DNA of 64,000 nt from Notamacropus eugenii (GCF_028372415.1 NC_092873.1:348091390-348155389), one strand, 5' to 3'; shown: positions 32,800 to 44,601, numbered from the stretch's first letter. Translations and numbers: made by a program. Notes: a model not told the origin generated them from the sequence alone.

Positions 32800-33000
32800 A
32801 TGACTACAGAGGCAGCAGGCCTAGTGAACAGAATGCTGAACTTAGAGTCTGAAAACTCCATGTCGTATCTTACCTGTGACACAATGTGCGACCATGGGTA
32901 GTTCACTTCACTTCTCAACACTCCTGTTTCCTCTTCTATAAATAAGGGGTTTCCACTAGAAAGACTCTGAGGCCTCTTCCAGCTCTAAATCTATGATCAC
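32800..33000 (+). repeat. MIR/THER1-type SINE
   Basis: 'ctacagaggcagcaggccta', 'actctgaggcctcttccagc', tail 'ctctaaatctatgatc'. Confidence 0.65.
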
Positions 33001-33093
33001 TCACTTAAATCCAATTCACACACAAGTCAAGACATCACCCTGCAATGTCACTGGTCCTCTTCCAAAACAAAGGATGAACACTAGTATGATGCT
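33001..33093 (+). repeat. RTE-like LINE 3' tail, sense
   Basis: 'cttaaatccaattcacacac', 'aagtcaagacatcaccctgc', 'actggtcctcttccaaaaca'. This is the inverse of the left edge of the element that starts at 33106. Confidence 0.6.
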
Positions 33094-33105
33094 ATTGCAA
33101 TGGGG

Positions 33106-33900
33106 ACTGTTGCTGTTCATTCATCATTTCAAAGATTCCAATGACACTATGATGTTGGAGTAAAATAGCGGATGATGGATGAGGTCTTGACTTTCTAATC
33201 AATTGGATTTAAGTGGGGCAGAGTTGCTCAAAGTTGTCAGCCTCGCTCTCTCCTCCAGAGTCATCAAAGTCCAGTTGTGGCAGGACAAAGGATAGATGCA
33301 GTGGTTAACCTTAGTTTCTTTGATATCTGACCAAGCTCTAAGTGCTCCACAGCACTTCAGCTTGCCTTCAGCTGCTTTCATGGCTGTTGGAATCAATTGT
33401 TCTCATATACCCATTCCACCAGGGGAAGTCTTCATGTGTTTCAGGTAGATACTTCCCTAACTCACTGATGGGTTTGAGGCCTATAGTTTACCCTCAATCT
33501 GGTTTAGTCTATCTGCCAAGATGGTTTATCAGGGTGTAACCCTTGTACATGTTACAGACTCTTGGAGCCACAGGTAAGAGTTGGGTAGCAGGTCTACACC
33601 AAATGAGCAGCCTTGAAAAGCCCTCATACCAGAGATGCTAGTCCTCCCTGAACACCCCATATATCCCTGTGATACTACTCTAGAAATGGAAGAGGCTATA
33701 AAGCCCACTTCCAGGAGAATCATGATATGATTCAAGAGTGCCTTGGATAAATTTTGAAGTATGGCTAGATGTTCTGTAACCGGTTCCAATCTGTTAGTCA
33801 CAGTGAATGACAGCCTCTTTGATCAGCTAGGTGGCAAGAATTGGGACTGTCTTCAAAAGACACTGACTACAGTCTCTGACATTTTCCTGGTCTGATGCCT
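33106..33900 (-). mobile_element. RTE-type LINE 3' region, antisense
   Basis: Longest copy of the family in the window. It shares the left end with 18608-19179 and continues further, with 'atgccagt'-free text such as 'agggtgtaacccttgtacat', 'gactcttggagccacaggta' and, near 33740, 'caagagtgccttggataaat', which is also found at 45725. Frames are closed. RTE assignment is by resemblance of its 3' end to RTE-tailed SINEs. Confidence 0.55.
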
Positions 33901-34310
33901 CTCTCTACCAGAGATCAAGATGACTCCTTGGTTCATTGATGATGGGCTGATGGCAAAATCCAGCATGGACTCTTCTATCAACCCTGTATTCACTACTCCT
34001 AGACACCTAGAGTCCTAGACAGCTAATTCTCCTCGCCTTTTGAAATTCACAAGGTTCTGATCTCCAATTTCTTCACCTAAATGAATGAACAAATATTGAT
34101 GCAAAGGAGAGAGGCTTGTTTTCATGGGGTCAAGCCATGGAAAGGACCCTTTCCTTCTTACATTTTCTCACACTGTCAACAAAGAAGTCAAACCAAGAGC
34201 AGAGATCTATCTAAAGAAAGTAGATAATGAGAGTGATCATCTTTGAAAGACTACGTAGCCAATCAAAGAGACTACCATTCACCAGGAGGTTAGCAGATTG
34301 GAAACAATTA
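33901..34310. other. Unassigned intergenic sequence
   Basis: About 400 bp with no recognised gene or repeat; it may be further decayed RTE sequence. Confidence 0.35.
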
Positions 34311-34314
34311 CAAA

Positions 34315-34347
34315 CAAACACACACACACACACACACACATACACAC
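34315..34347. repeat. (CA)n microsatellite
   Basis: CA dinucleotides with one TA interruption. Confidence 0.9.
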
Positions 34348-34424
34348 ACTCTGGAGTTTCTTCAAAGGACTTCCATTATCATGGCAAAAGTAATAATAAT
34401 TATTCTTAAAATAATAATTATAAC

Positions 34425-34850
34425 CATAACAATAGCTAACATTTATATAGTGCTTACTCTGTGCCAGACACTATGCTAAATGTTTTACAATTATTTCATT
34501 TGATCCTCACAACAATCCTGGCAAGGAGACACTATTATCCCTGTTTTACAGATGGGAAAACAGAGGTACAAATGGAGTTGCCCAGGGCCACACAACTAGT
34601 AAATATCTGAGAACTCAGGACTTCCTGACTCCAAGTCAATCACTCTCTCCACTACACTGCTCTTATCATTCCCTTTTTATAACTGAGGAAACTGAAGCAG
34701 AAAAAGTTTAAGCAATTTGTCCAGCATTAACAAGGGTCTGAGGTCAGATTTGAACTCAGGTCTTCCTGACTGCATGTCCAGTGCTCTTGAATGTGCAAGT
34801 CTTCCTGACTACATATGCTCAATTCACAGCATCACCTAAATGCCAAGATA
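34425..34850 (-). repeat. Two MIR-type SINEs in tandem, antisense
   Basis: First copy 34425-34665: 'atttatatagtgcttactct', 'tcatttgatcctcacaacaa', 'ttttacagatgggaaaacag'. Second, partial copy 34670-34850: 'aactgaggaaactgaagcag', 'gatttgaactcaggtcttcc'. Confidence 0.8.
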
Positions 34851-34964
34851 AGGATATTGTAGTTAATTCCTAGAAGTATCAAGGATCCCCTGAATCCACC
34901 CCTGTCACATGAGGATAAGTGTGATGGAAGTGGCTTGGTGTTGGCCAGCAAGCCTCACCCTTCT

Positions 34965-36430
34965 TGACCCCTCTACAGCTTTTAGATATTGCCAATCATT
35001 CTTTTCTTCTCAATACTCTTCTCTCTAGGTTTTTGGGACACTAGTCTATCATAGTTCTCCTCTTACCTATGTGACTGTTTTCTTCTCAGTTCCTCTTCCT
35101 GAATCTTCATCCAGTTTATGACTGATAAAGGCAGATATCTCCAGGGCTATGCTTGACCAGCTTATAGGGTTTGTGAAAGCAAATTGTTCAATTTTTAGTG
35201 TTAGTATTTGCGCCCTGGAAAACTCTAAACTAATCAGGACTTGGTTTATTGTTTATTGTTTTCTCCAATACTTAAGAAAGTATTGGAGAAAATGTTAATA
35301 ACACAGATTAAATTTAAGTGTGAGGGTGGCACATTTTTTTCCCAGTTGTTAAACATTTATCAGCATACCCCTGGATCACCTGTCCTCTTCTCTTCTTCCT
35401 CTATACCATTTCACTTGGTGATCTCATCAGCTCCCATGTATTCAATTATCATCTCTCTGCTGATGATTCTCAGATCTCTTTATCCAGCCCTAACTCTCCT
35501 AACCTCCGCTCTCCTACTGCCTATTTGACATCTCAAACTGGATCTCCTGTAGACATCTTGAACTCATTATCTCTAAGACTTAACTCATTATTTCTCCCCT
35601 CCCCAAACTCTCCTCCTGTCAAAGATCTCCATAGTCCTAGTCACCTAGGTATCATTCTTGACTCTTCACTTTCTCTCCCCACCCCTATATACAGTTTGTT
35701 GCCAAAATCTGTCATTTTTACTTTTGTAACATCTGAAACCATGATCCTTTTAACCTACAGACCCCTTCTCTCCTCTCACAATGTTACCATCTGTGGTGCA
35801 AGCCCTCGTCATCTCACACCTGGACTATTACAACAGCCTACCAGCTGGTCTCCCCCATTCAACTCTCTCCCCACTCCAATCTGGTTTCTACTCAGATATC
35901 AAACTGATCTTCCTAAAGCAGAAATATGAACATGGAACTCCTTCCCCCACCCCATTCAGTCACCTCCAGTTTGTCCCTATTGACCCGAAAACAAATACAA
36001 AATCTTCTACTTGGCATTCAAAGCCCTTTCTAACTTGGCTCCCTCCTACACTGCAATCCAGTGACACTGGCCTCCTTGCTTCTCCTTCAACAAGAGCCTC
36101 TGTCTCCCAACTCTGAACTTTTTCACCAGTAATCCCCCTTGCCTGGAATTCTCTCCCTCTTCATATCCTCCTAAGCTTCCCTCGTTTCCTTCCCAGCTAA
36201 AACTTACTTTCTATAGGAAGACTTTCCTAATCCCCCTTCATTCTAGTACCTTGGATCTGTTCTTTCCAATTAACTCTGCAAATAGTTTCTTGGCACATGG
36301 TGGTTTGCCTGTTATCTTCCCCATTAGATTGCAAGCCCTTAAAGGCAGGGACTGTGTATTGTCTTTTTTTGTATTCTGAACACTTAACACAGACCCTGAC
36401 ATGTAGTAAACATTTAATAAATGCTTATTA
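34965..36430 (+). mobile_element. L2 LINE, reverse transcriptase C-terminus to 3' end
   Basis: Decayed ORF2 followed by the complete L2 3' end. Landmarks: 'cttgacccctctacagcttt', 'cagctcccatgtattcaatt' (near the YADDSQI motif), 'aactggatctcctgtagaca', 'cacacctggactattacaac' (relic of 'SHLDYYNSL'), 'ccactccaatctggtttcta', and the terminal 'ttagattgcaagcccttaaa' with 'tagtaaacatttaataaatg'. Frames such as 35525-35929 and 35781-36116 are pieces of this ORF, not host genes. An unrelated insert lies at about 35158-35380. Confidence 0.85.
35158..35380. repeat. Unclassified about 220-bp insert with central hairpin
   Basis: It interrupts the L2 between 'ccagggctatgcttgacc' and 'ctcttctcttcttcctctat'. 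Its centre is a perfect 15-bp inverted repeat with a 4-nt loop (35259-35273 and 35278-35292; arm ttttctccaatactt). The edges are not sharply defined. It could be a small non-autonomous DNA transposon. Confidence 0.5.
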
Positions 36431-36544
36431 TCTATCCGCTTGTGAAGAAATGCTTTGAGGGAGGGGTAAGTTCAAATTAAAAAAAATTTCACTTTTAAGT
36501 GCCACATAAAGTTAGTGATGAAGACAGTGATGATGACAGGTGGG

Positions 36545-36785
36545 TAACTCAATGAATAGAGCTCTGCACCTGGAATCAGGAGGACTCATCTTTCTGAGTG
36601 CAAATCTGATCTCAGATATGTACTAGCTGCATGACCAAGTGTGGGCAAGTCACTTAACCCCATTTGCCTCAGTTTCCTCATCTGTCAAATGAGTCAGAGA
36701 AGGAAATGGCAAACCACTTTAGTATCTTTGCCAAGAAAACCCCAAATGGGGTCACAAAAGAGTTGGGCATGACAATAGCAAAATA
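36545..36785 (+). repeat. MAR1/MON1-type CORE-SINE
   Basis: 'gtaactcaatgaatagagct', 'gcctcagtttcctcatctgt', 'gagaaggaaatggcaaacca', 'ccccaaatggggtcacaaaa'. Confidence 0.88.
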
Positions 36786-36912
36786 TTTTATACATATATA
36801 TGTGTGTGTATACATAATATATGCATACATATACAAACTTGCATGCATATATACATATAATGTTATATGTAACTATATATAAATATATATGACATATATA
36901 TCCATGCATGTA
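36786..36912. repeat. TA/TATG-rich microsatellite
   Basis: Imperfect tatatg and atacat units grown from the SINE tail. Confidence 0.85.
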
Positions 36913-37400
36913 TATATCAGCAATGATGGTGATGATAATGACAGTTTGGGGGGAAGAGTAGGTCTTTGCAGTCATCTATTCAATTCAGAGCAGAACTCCT
37001 ACTATAAATACACAAACATGAAGGACAAGCACAAGATATAAGGTATTTATAAGCATGCTTACACAGCCCCTGAAAGGTGGAGCAAGTTGCTCCTGTTCAG
37101 GCATATTTTGATGTGTTGGGGCTTCCCCCTAGCGGCTTGAGACCAGACTACAACCTTGCATTTTCTTGCTGCAGCCAAACAGGATAGAATCAAGGGTTCT
37201 AGGGGCGTAATTCAACTGTTTCTCAGCTACAGTTTGGTCTGACCATGATGCACAGATGTAGATGGGGCAATGTATCATCCACTTCCACCAGAGCATACTA
37301 AGTTCTCAGGATGCCAAGCCAGTTTCCAGGAGACTTGAGTGGAACCCTCTGCTCCCTATGTGAAAATGAATCTAAAAATCCAAGTTTCTCCTCATGGAGT
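36913..37400. other. Unassigned intergenic sequence
   Basis: About 490 bp of complex sequence with no recognised repeat or exon. Confidence 0.4.
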
Positions 37401-37409
37401 CAGTCAGAA

Positions 37410-39300
37410 AGTCAAAAAAGTGCCTGCTATGTGTCAGGAACTGGGCGTAGGGATGAGATACAAAGAAAGAAAAAAAGTCCCTGCCTTCAAAGACCATTCT
37501 AATGAGGGAAATAACAGAAACACTTATATACATGTAACATACATGTATACAATATAAACAGGAGGCAATTTCAGAGGAAAAGCATTAGTAGTTTGGGGAG
37601 AGGAGGAGACTGGGGAAAATCTCTTGTAGAATGTGATTTGAGCAGAGTCTCAAAGGAGGCCTGAGAAGCCAGAGGTATAAGAGGGAAAGCATTCCAGACG
37701 TGGAGAACAGCCAGTGAAAAGTCACTGGAGACAGGAGGATCATGTTAGAAGAAGGTCAGTTACACTGGGTCATAGAAGGGGAGTAAAGGTGGATAAATGG
37801 GTCTGAAAATCATCTCCATAGAGATAATGATAACGAACTCATAGAATATGAACAAGTGAAATAATGTAGAGGGAGATGAGAGAAGGCTCTAGAACAGAGT
37901 CATATAGGACACTCACAGGTAAGTGGATAAAGATCCAGCAAAGGAGACTGAGAAGGAGCAGTAAGACAGGTAGGAAGAAAAGCAGAAAATAAGTGTCACA
38001 AAGGCCTAGAGAATGTCAGGGAGAAGAGGGTGAATGACAGTGTGAAAGGCTGGAGAAAGATCATGAAAGATGAGAGCTAAGAAAAGGCCATGAAATTGGG
38101 CTATTAAGATATTAATGCAGTTTTGGAGAGAGTGGTTTCAGTACAGTAACGATGAGGTTGAAAAGCAGACTATAGATGATTTAGAAGGAAGGGAGAAAAA
38201 AGAAAAGGCACTAGTCATAGGTGACTTTCTCAAATAGCGTAGCTCCAAAAAAACAAATAGACAGATGTAGGATGTTAGGATGGATCAAATGAGGACAATA
38301 GGAGGGATCCAATGAGCATTATTTTTTGAGGACCGGTTATAAATGAGCCTTTTGTAGGCTGCAGGGAAACAGCCAATGGACAGTGAGAGGTGAAAGATAA
38401 GTAAGAGTGGGGATGATGGAGGGAACAATCTGCTGGAGAAGTTGAAATGGGATCATTTTTACATGCAGAGGAATTTGCTTTGACAAGAAGGGCATCTCTA
38501 CATGTGAAATGGGCTAGAGGACAAGATAGTGGAAAAATATGTCTGAACAATATGAGATTAGAAGGAAGGGATAAGAAGGTGCTTTCAGCAAATGGTCTCC
38601 ATTTGTTCAGTGAAGCAAGATCCTCAGCTGAGAGGGCAAGATGAAGGCATGCCATAGAAGAGTTAAGGAGGGATGTAAAAGTTTGAGGATAGTACTCTGG
38701 AGTGAGTGGGATGAATTAGGGAGAGGTAAAAGGGTTGCCTTCCTGCGGTGAGAGCTCAGCTGAGATTATCTAGCATGTATTTGTAATGGACCCAAAACAG
38801 TTTCATGATTTTTTTCAGGCTTAGTTCAGTAGCTCTCAGACAACTGGATGGTGGGAGCAATCCACGACCAGGGTTTGATACGTCTAGATCAGCAACAGAA
38901 TAAGAGGACAAGGTAATCAAGAGGACATTATACAGTTAAACTGTATGGGTAAAGGTAGAGAAGGAAGGAATGTGTAATCAATGCAGAAGTGTTAGTCTAG
39001 GAAAGAACTGACAAGCAGAGGGATTAGATGAAAAAGAGGATTGGGAGTCATAAGGCATAGCAAAGGATGAAATGATGAAAGATCATGATCAGACAAAGGA
39101 ATTTCAGAGTTTATGAACATGGAAATGGCATACTTGTGCATTATGGCATGAAAGTATGAGTGTATGAGTGGAGTCGAGGATTAGGTTATAGGAACTGAGT
39201 CGAGGAACTGGGAAGTTAGGGTGCTTGAGGGAGTATCAAAGTGTATGTTGAAGTCCTCTAGTATGCAGGCAGGAGTTGGGGTGAAGAGAAAGACACGTAG
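37410..39300 (-). mobile_element. L2 LINE, antisense, about 1.9 kb
   Basis: Begins with the complement of the L2 3' region ('gtgcctgctatgtgtcagga', 'gtccctgccttcaaagacca'), passes through reverse transcriptase complement ('acagagtcatataggacact', 'gcaaaggagactgagaagga') and reaches endonuclease-type text ('gtatgttgaagtcctctagt'). The minus-strand 126-codon frame at 38275-38655 is a relic of this ORF. Confidence 0.7.
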
Positions 39301-39489
39301 CCAACACTCCATCCGATGATATCACCCCAACTACCTTTTTCCCCATTTCTTTTCTGTGTTCTCAAAGACACATTTGGCAATTAATTCTACTGTAGCTGGA
39401 AGTACATAATTGAAGATAATTGAGGACATTCAATTATTTTAGCTGTAATATGGTATCTTCCTTAGAATCATTGTTGGTTATTAATAGAT

Positions 39490-39495
39490 GTTCAG

Positions 39496-39531
<36 letters not shown>

Positions 39532-39535
39532 ACTC
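39490..39535. repeat. (CA)n microsatellite
   Basis: About 20 CA units with one TA. Confidence 0.95.
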
Positions 39536-39639
39536 ATGCACAGGTGTAATTATTCTTGTTGCTCCAAAACAGACCCAGAGCTTATTTTCCAACTCCTGGC
39601 TGTGCCTTTTCCCTGGTTGTACCCCAAGCCTGAATAGTG

Positions 39640-39830
39640 TCAAGGGCTGAAAAGAGATCAAGAAGGATGAGAACTGAGACCATGAAATTGGACAATTAAG
39701 AGATCAATGTAATTTTGGAGACAGAGGTTTCAATATAATAATGATGAAGTTGGAAGGTAGACTATAAATGATTTAGAAGAAAGGGAGAGGAAAGAAAGAA
39801 CAGGCACCAGTTGTAGGTGACTTTTTATCT
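39640..39830 (-). repeat. L2 LINE fragment, antisense
   Basis: 'gtgtcaagggctgaaaagag', 'atcaagaaggatgagaactg', 'gaccatgaaattggacaatt' repeat the 38.03-38.2 kb portion of the L2. Confidence 0.7.
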
Positions 39831-39834
39831 GTAT

Positions 39835-40060
39835 GCACTTCTTAGAATCTAAACTTCCTTTAAGATTCATCTCAGGTATCACCTTCTATGCTGGACTTTT
39901 TTTAATTCTTTCTGTTACAATTGTTCTCTCCCTCCTGAAATTTACTCTGTATCTATTTTGTATTTACATGTAAGCTTATTGAGGGCAAGGGTTATTTTAT
40001 TTTTCTCTTTGAGTCCCTAAGATTTGCACATGGTAGAAAAATGCTTGTTGAATTGAATTA
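39835..40060 (+). repeat. L2/L3 3' end
   Basis: 'cttattgagggcaagggtta', 'cctaagatttgcacatggta', 'aaatgcttgttgaattgaat'. Confidence 0.65.
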
Positions 40061-40089
40061 TGAGGTCAGGGATAGAGCTGGGGTGTCAT

Positions 40090-40960
40090 AGTTCCCCAGA
40101 TTTGTGTTAAATTTATCAGCTTTTTATAAAACTGAATTCAGCTGTCATGAAGTTGTGAAGTTGTGTTGAAGCCATGGGTGTTCAGCTACTCATCTGCACA
40201 TACCTGAGAGTGAATTGGAGCAACAAGTGGTTAATTGTGGGAACTGAATGACCCACAGTGACTCCATCTTCTGACTCAGTTCTGAAATTAGCTCAGTTCC
40301 CTTTTTATTCAATCATGGGTCTAGTCTAAATTTTTATCTTGTGAGAAACCTTTATTCAAAGTGAAAGGACTTTATTGCATTGTTTGAACCTAACCTTGCT
40401 TGACTGGGAAGCTGCTTAGAGACCCTTCACTAAAGACCAACAAACTGAGTTAGATCCAAAAATTTATGGAAGGAGTTTTATCACAATCATATATCTCAAA
40501 CAACCCGTAGGTCTTATCTTAAAACTGGCCTTGAACAGGTTAATCAGTTATTTCCACATTCCTTTGATTGTATACAGACACTTGAGGAGAGCAGGACACC
40601 TCTTTTTTTGATTTCAGGGAACTGCACCTGTTTGCTCTCCCCTTACCAACTTGGGAAGTCCCTAATTTTTTCTCCAGTTAGAAATCAGACTACCTAATGT
40701 TGAATCCTGGTTCACTGTTTTAGTTTAATTAATTGGTCTTATTTGATTGTTTTTAATGCATAAAAATTTGTCTCGCCCTGTATTGGGGTCCAATGCCAAA
40801 GCTAAAAAAGGTCTGGAATGATGTTATGCAATTGACATACATTGCTTCACAAATCGATAGCTTAGAACATCAAACCTTTGTTTCCTCAGTCATTTCTTCT
40901 TGCACCCACCATACCTGTGGTGCCTTTCTAACCAATACTTCAGAATTAGATTTCAGACTG
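40090..40960 (+). mobile_element. ERV-type LTR-like sequence (solo LTR candidate)
   Basis: A long non-LINE, non-SINE block with LTR features: a region like 'gactccatcttctgactcag', a TATA/poly(A)-like 'taatgcataaaaatttgtc' near 40755, and a U5-like 'cgccctgtattggggtccaa'. No internal retroviral coding sequence adjoins it. The exact ends and terminal duplication were not found, so both family and extent are tentative. It is an old fossil element. Confidence 0.4.
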
Positions 40961-40974
40961 AACAACTAACCAAG

Positions 40975-41355
40975 TGTAAAAGTAAGTTTCTCCAAGAGCG
41001 ATGTCACAGAGCCTCGAGGATTCCAGAAAGCCAGGATACTTTAATGCTTCTATTTTTGGAATAGGGAGAGCTGTGGTCTGGAAAGTCTGGGTAAAAATTC
41101 TGAATTAAGACCTAGCCCATACTACAATTGCCAGATTATCTTTGGAGAAAATGTCTTCTTTGAAACACTTCAGTCTTCCATCACAATCTGGTGGGACTTG
41201 TAAGATAGAGAGACATTAGAGGAGGAAGGCAACAGGAATCAGTATAAGAGGAAGTGAGTATGGTATGGAATGATGAATTTTAAGAGAGTTGTTGCTTTTT
41301 TGTTTTCCCATCCTTAGCACTCCTTAATGAGTGAACTTCATAGGCAGAAAGATCA
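40975..41355. other. Unassigned intergenic sequence
   Basis: About 380 bp; nothing recognised. Confidence 0.4.
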
Positions 41356-41359
41356 GGTT

Positions 41360-41535
41360 GGCCTGTCTTTGCCAAGAAAACCCCAAATGGGATCTCACAG
41401 AATCAGACAAGGTTGAACAACAAAAGCTGAGTGGAGGAGAGGAAGCCAGGAGGGAATGACCTGCTTCCTTACATAGTATCATTATTTCTCTGATGGCATG
41501 GTCTTCTTCGGCAACGAAGGACCAACACACGTATC
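41360..41535 (+). repeat. MAR1 tail and RTE-like SINE tail fragments
   Basis: 41368-41425 has 'gtctttgccaagaaaacccc' and 'aaatgggatctcacagaatc' of MAR1. 41468-41535 has 'tttctctgatggcatggtct' and 'tcttcggcaacgaaggacc' of the RTE-tailed SINE. Confidence 0.7.
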
Positions 41536-41544
41536 ATAGGTCTA

Positions 41545-41705
41545 AAGTCAGAAGGGACCTTGGAAACCATTTAGTTCAACTCCCTCATTTTATAATAATA
41601 TCCAGTTAAGAAACTTAAGTGACTTGTCTAAAGTCTCAAAGGTATTATTCAGCAGTCAGGATTTTAACTCAGGTCCTTGGACTCCAAATCCAGCACTTGT
41701 CTACT
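41545..41705 (-). repeat. MIR/THER1-type SINE, antisense
   Basis: 'gaccttggaaaccatttagt', 'gattttaactcaggtccttg', 'gactccaaatccagcacttg'. Confidence 0.65.
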
Positions 41706-41709
41706 GGTG

Positions 41710-42050
41710 CTGGACTATCTGGAAAGAGGGAAAGACAAGTGGAGCCCTGAATGTGTGGTGCTGAGAATATAGGAGAAAGATACCTGCCCCCAGACTGAAG
41801 CAGTGTTGAATCTTGGAAGGTGACTCTATTCTAGGGATGGTCACAAAGAGAAGAAGGCAGTCAAAGCAGCTTGCTACAGGATAACAGGATGCTTGAATTA
41901 TTTGGGAACTTAGCATCTTTCCCCCAGTAGACTGAAGAGTAGTGATGGGTAGGGTAGATCCTGGGTCTCAATTTTATTCATTCGACTACATGTTCAGTGT
42001 TCAGAGTGATTGTTTGGAAGGAGGTGGGGGCATGATTCTGAGCAAGGGGA
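41710..42050. other. Unassigned intergenic sequence
   Basis: About 340 bp; no gene or repeat recognised. Confidence 0.4.
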
Positions 42051-42057
42051 AGACTGT

Positions 42058-42242
42058 AGGTCACAGTCTACTTACTAGCTCTGTGACCCTGGGCAAGTCA
42101 CTTAACAGTTTTGTCTCAGTTTCCTCATCTATAAAATGAGATGGAGAAGGAAATGCCAAACTATTTTAGAATGTTTGCCAAGAAAACCCCAAACTGGGTC
42201 ATGAAAAGTCAGACATGACTGAAATGACTGAACAACAACTCT
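42058..42242 (+). repeat. MAR1/MON1-type CORE-SINE, 5' truncated
   Basis: 'gtgaccctgggcaagtcact', 'gatggagaaggaaatgccaa', 'gactgaaatgactgaacaac'. Confidence 0.85.
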
Positions 42243-42404
42243 TTACCTGGGGTCCATGAACTTGGATTCTTTTTATATTTTAAAAACTACATTTCACTAT
42301 TGATTGAAATTCAATATTCAAAATTCACTATTGATCTGAAATTGTAATTAATTTTCATGTAATTTTATGTATTTTAATTTGTGCATTTAAAATATTTTAT
42401 GTTT

Positions 42405-42550
42405 TGCATGACTGCACAAAGCTAACCTATATCAAATTGCTTGCCTTCTTAATGAGGGGGAAAGTGAGAAGGGAGAGACAGAATTTGGAACTCAAAATTA
42501 TAAAAAATGAAAGCTTAAAACTATTTACATGTAATCAGAAAAAAAATACT
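42405..42550 (+). repeat. L1 3' end
   Basis: 'tcaaattgcttgccttctta', 'gaatttggaactcaaaatta', 'catgtaatcagaaaaaaaat'. Confidence 0.7.
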
Positions 42551-42644
42551 TGAGGAAAGAAAATCATTGTTTTAAGAGGGCATCCATAGGCTTCATCCAA
42601 CTATTGAAGGTGATCTATGACATACAAAAAAATTAAGACCCCCC

Positions 42645-42775
42645 TGACTTGGAGCTTCTATCCATCCTAATTTTGAAGATGAGTTAAGTGAGTTGCCCAC
42701 AGCCATATATGTAGTAAATATCAGAGGCAGGATCCAAACCCAGACACTCCCTGTCAGCCAGTCCAATACTCATTG
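42645..42775 (-). repeat. MIR-type fragment, antisense
   Basis: 'gtgagttgcccacagccata', 'gaggcaggatccaaacccag'. Confidence 0.55.
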
Positions 42776-43388
42776 CCTAGTAGGAGGGGGTCTCTGGGTG
42801 TCCTTTAAAGATACCCATCCTATAGACCTCCAAACTTCTGGTCCAGGGATTAAAGTAACCCCCTACATACCATGAAAGAGAGGGGCCACTTTCTGCCTAA
42901 GCCTTTCTTGAAAGAAGGGAGGGAAAGAAATGGTAATTCTAAGTCATTGATTGGGAAGTTGGAGGAGGTCAAATGTTGAGGAAGTGAAAATTTGATCTTG
43001 ACCATTCCCTGTCCCAGAAACTACCTGGATTTCTAGATCCCTGGAGAGTCATCCAGATACCTCAGTCCAGATGGAGGCTAAAACAGATGTATCTTGCCAA
43101 AGCTCTAGGCCACATATTCCATACCATCTGTACTCTCAGCACCACCGATTTCTGATTTCTAACTCATGACTAAGAATTCTCTATAGTTAGATATTCTTGC
43201 AGAGCATGATTGGATGAAGAAAGCATAAAGAGGGCCAAATGGAGGGAGGAGCTTCTCCAACCTCGATTATGGTGTTTTGGTCTCTTTTCTGTAGGTTGTT
43301 CAATCTTTGAGCTAACAGTACCAGGAAGTGTGAGTCTTTGGGAACCACTGGCCAAGTTCCTTAAACTATATTCCTCACCCTTCTGGAG

Positions 43389-43527
43389 ATGAAGAAGATT
43401 CTATTTCTCTCCTTTGTCAGATGCCTCATTTTGGTTAATCAGACCAAAATCTTTAGATGTTGTGAACTGGCCCAAGAGATACATAAAGCAGAGTTGGACG
43501 GACATGAGGGCATTAGCCTAGGAGAAT
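43389..43527 (+). other. LYZL6: LYZL6 exon 1 (coding part)
   Basis: 46 codons plus one base, encoding the signal peptide and the start of the mature enzyme ('CCELAQEIHKAELDGHEG', 'ISLGE'). The donor is the strong gtaagt at 43528. The split codon T|GG gives the family's Trp (human SDW). Confidence 0.85.
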
Positions 43528-43722
43528 GTAAGTGACTCCCCCTGTTTTCTCCCTCCCTCATGGCTTTCCAAAACCATGCCTCCTCTTTTCTACCTCCTTT
43601 CTAATAACATTTTAACTCTTGGGTCCTCTTCTCCATCTCTTCTTTCCATATTTCTCTCTTCTCTTCTTTGCTTTCTCATCAGGGCCCTCTCTGGATCCTG
43701 ACATTTTTCTCATCAGTCTAAG

Positions 43723-43867
43723 GGATATGCTTGGTGTATATGGAAAGCCAGTTCAATGCAAAGAAGAAATATGAAAATGCTAATGGTAGCACAGACTATG
43801 GCCTCTTCCAGATCAACAGCCACTATTGGTGCTCACTCCAAAAACATCTGCCACATAAACTGTTTTG
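43723..43867 (+). other. LYZL6: LYZL6 exon 2 (frameshifted)
   Basis: 145 nt against 159 nt expected from the human protein. Encodes 'ICLVYMESQF', 'NANGSTDYGLFQINSHYWC', then loses frame. In the +1 frame 'NICHINCF' continues the family pattern to the exon end. The acceptor is the ag at 43721-43722; the donor gtacag is non-optimal. Confidence 0.8.
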
Positions 43868-44601
43868 GTACAGACACTTCCCTGGGATCCGCTGAGAAAT
43901 GGGAGGGAAAGTCCAAAATCCATCCTTCTGCCTCCCTTCTCATTCCTGCCTCCAAGACGTCCCTAGAGAAACGTGCTAGGCAGTAAAGAATCGAGGGCTG
44001 AGGCTTCTGAAAAGCTGAACTGCCTCTCTCTAGTCTTATTCTATGCTTTATTGCTTGCTTTTCTCCCCCACCTCCTGCCCCCATAGGATTCTGCTTCTAC
44101 TCAAAGCTAGTCACAGAGTTTTCTTAGTCCTTCACCTTCGCCCCCTTCTTTTTCCCTAAAGTTTATGGGCTGTTCAGTTGGAGACCTCTATGGCTGGGGA
44201 TTCTTCCCTAGGTTGGAGTTAAGTGTAGTTTCATGTGCTTTCCCCTCCTGGGCTTATTCTCCCTGGAAGCCCACTATCTACCCCCATCTCTCACGCCCCC
44301 AAGCTTCTAGTCAGCTTCTAGTCTCTTTACCAAAAAGGGAATGTGAGAAGAAACATCCTAAATCCAAACCCACCTAGTACAAGTCTAGCAGCCAGACTGG
44401 ACTCAGGAATATCAGTACACAGTGAAGACTCCAGCTAGGGTGAGAGGATTTAGAGTAAGGAAGGGGTCCTAAACACTGGGAACTCAGAGCCTGCCCATTC
44501 CCAGCTTCTCCACTTCCGGGTGAACGAGGTAGTTTCTGTCTGAGCATTTAGGGCTGCACTTTCACCTCTTACACAAGCAATTTATCTTTTGTCTCCTTCA
44601 G

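Noticed and set aside
35525-36116. Two overlapping frames of 111-134 codons as host genes
   Set aside because: The text is L2 ORF2 C-terminus leading into the L2 3' end.
36694-36975. 93-codon Tyr/Ile-rich minus frame
   Set aside because: Translation of a TA/TATG microsatellite joined to a SINE tail.
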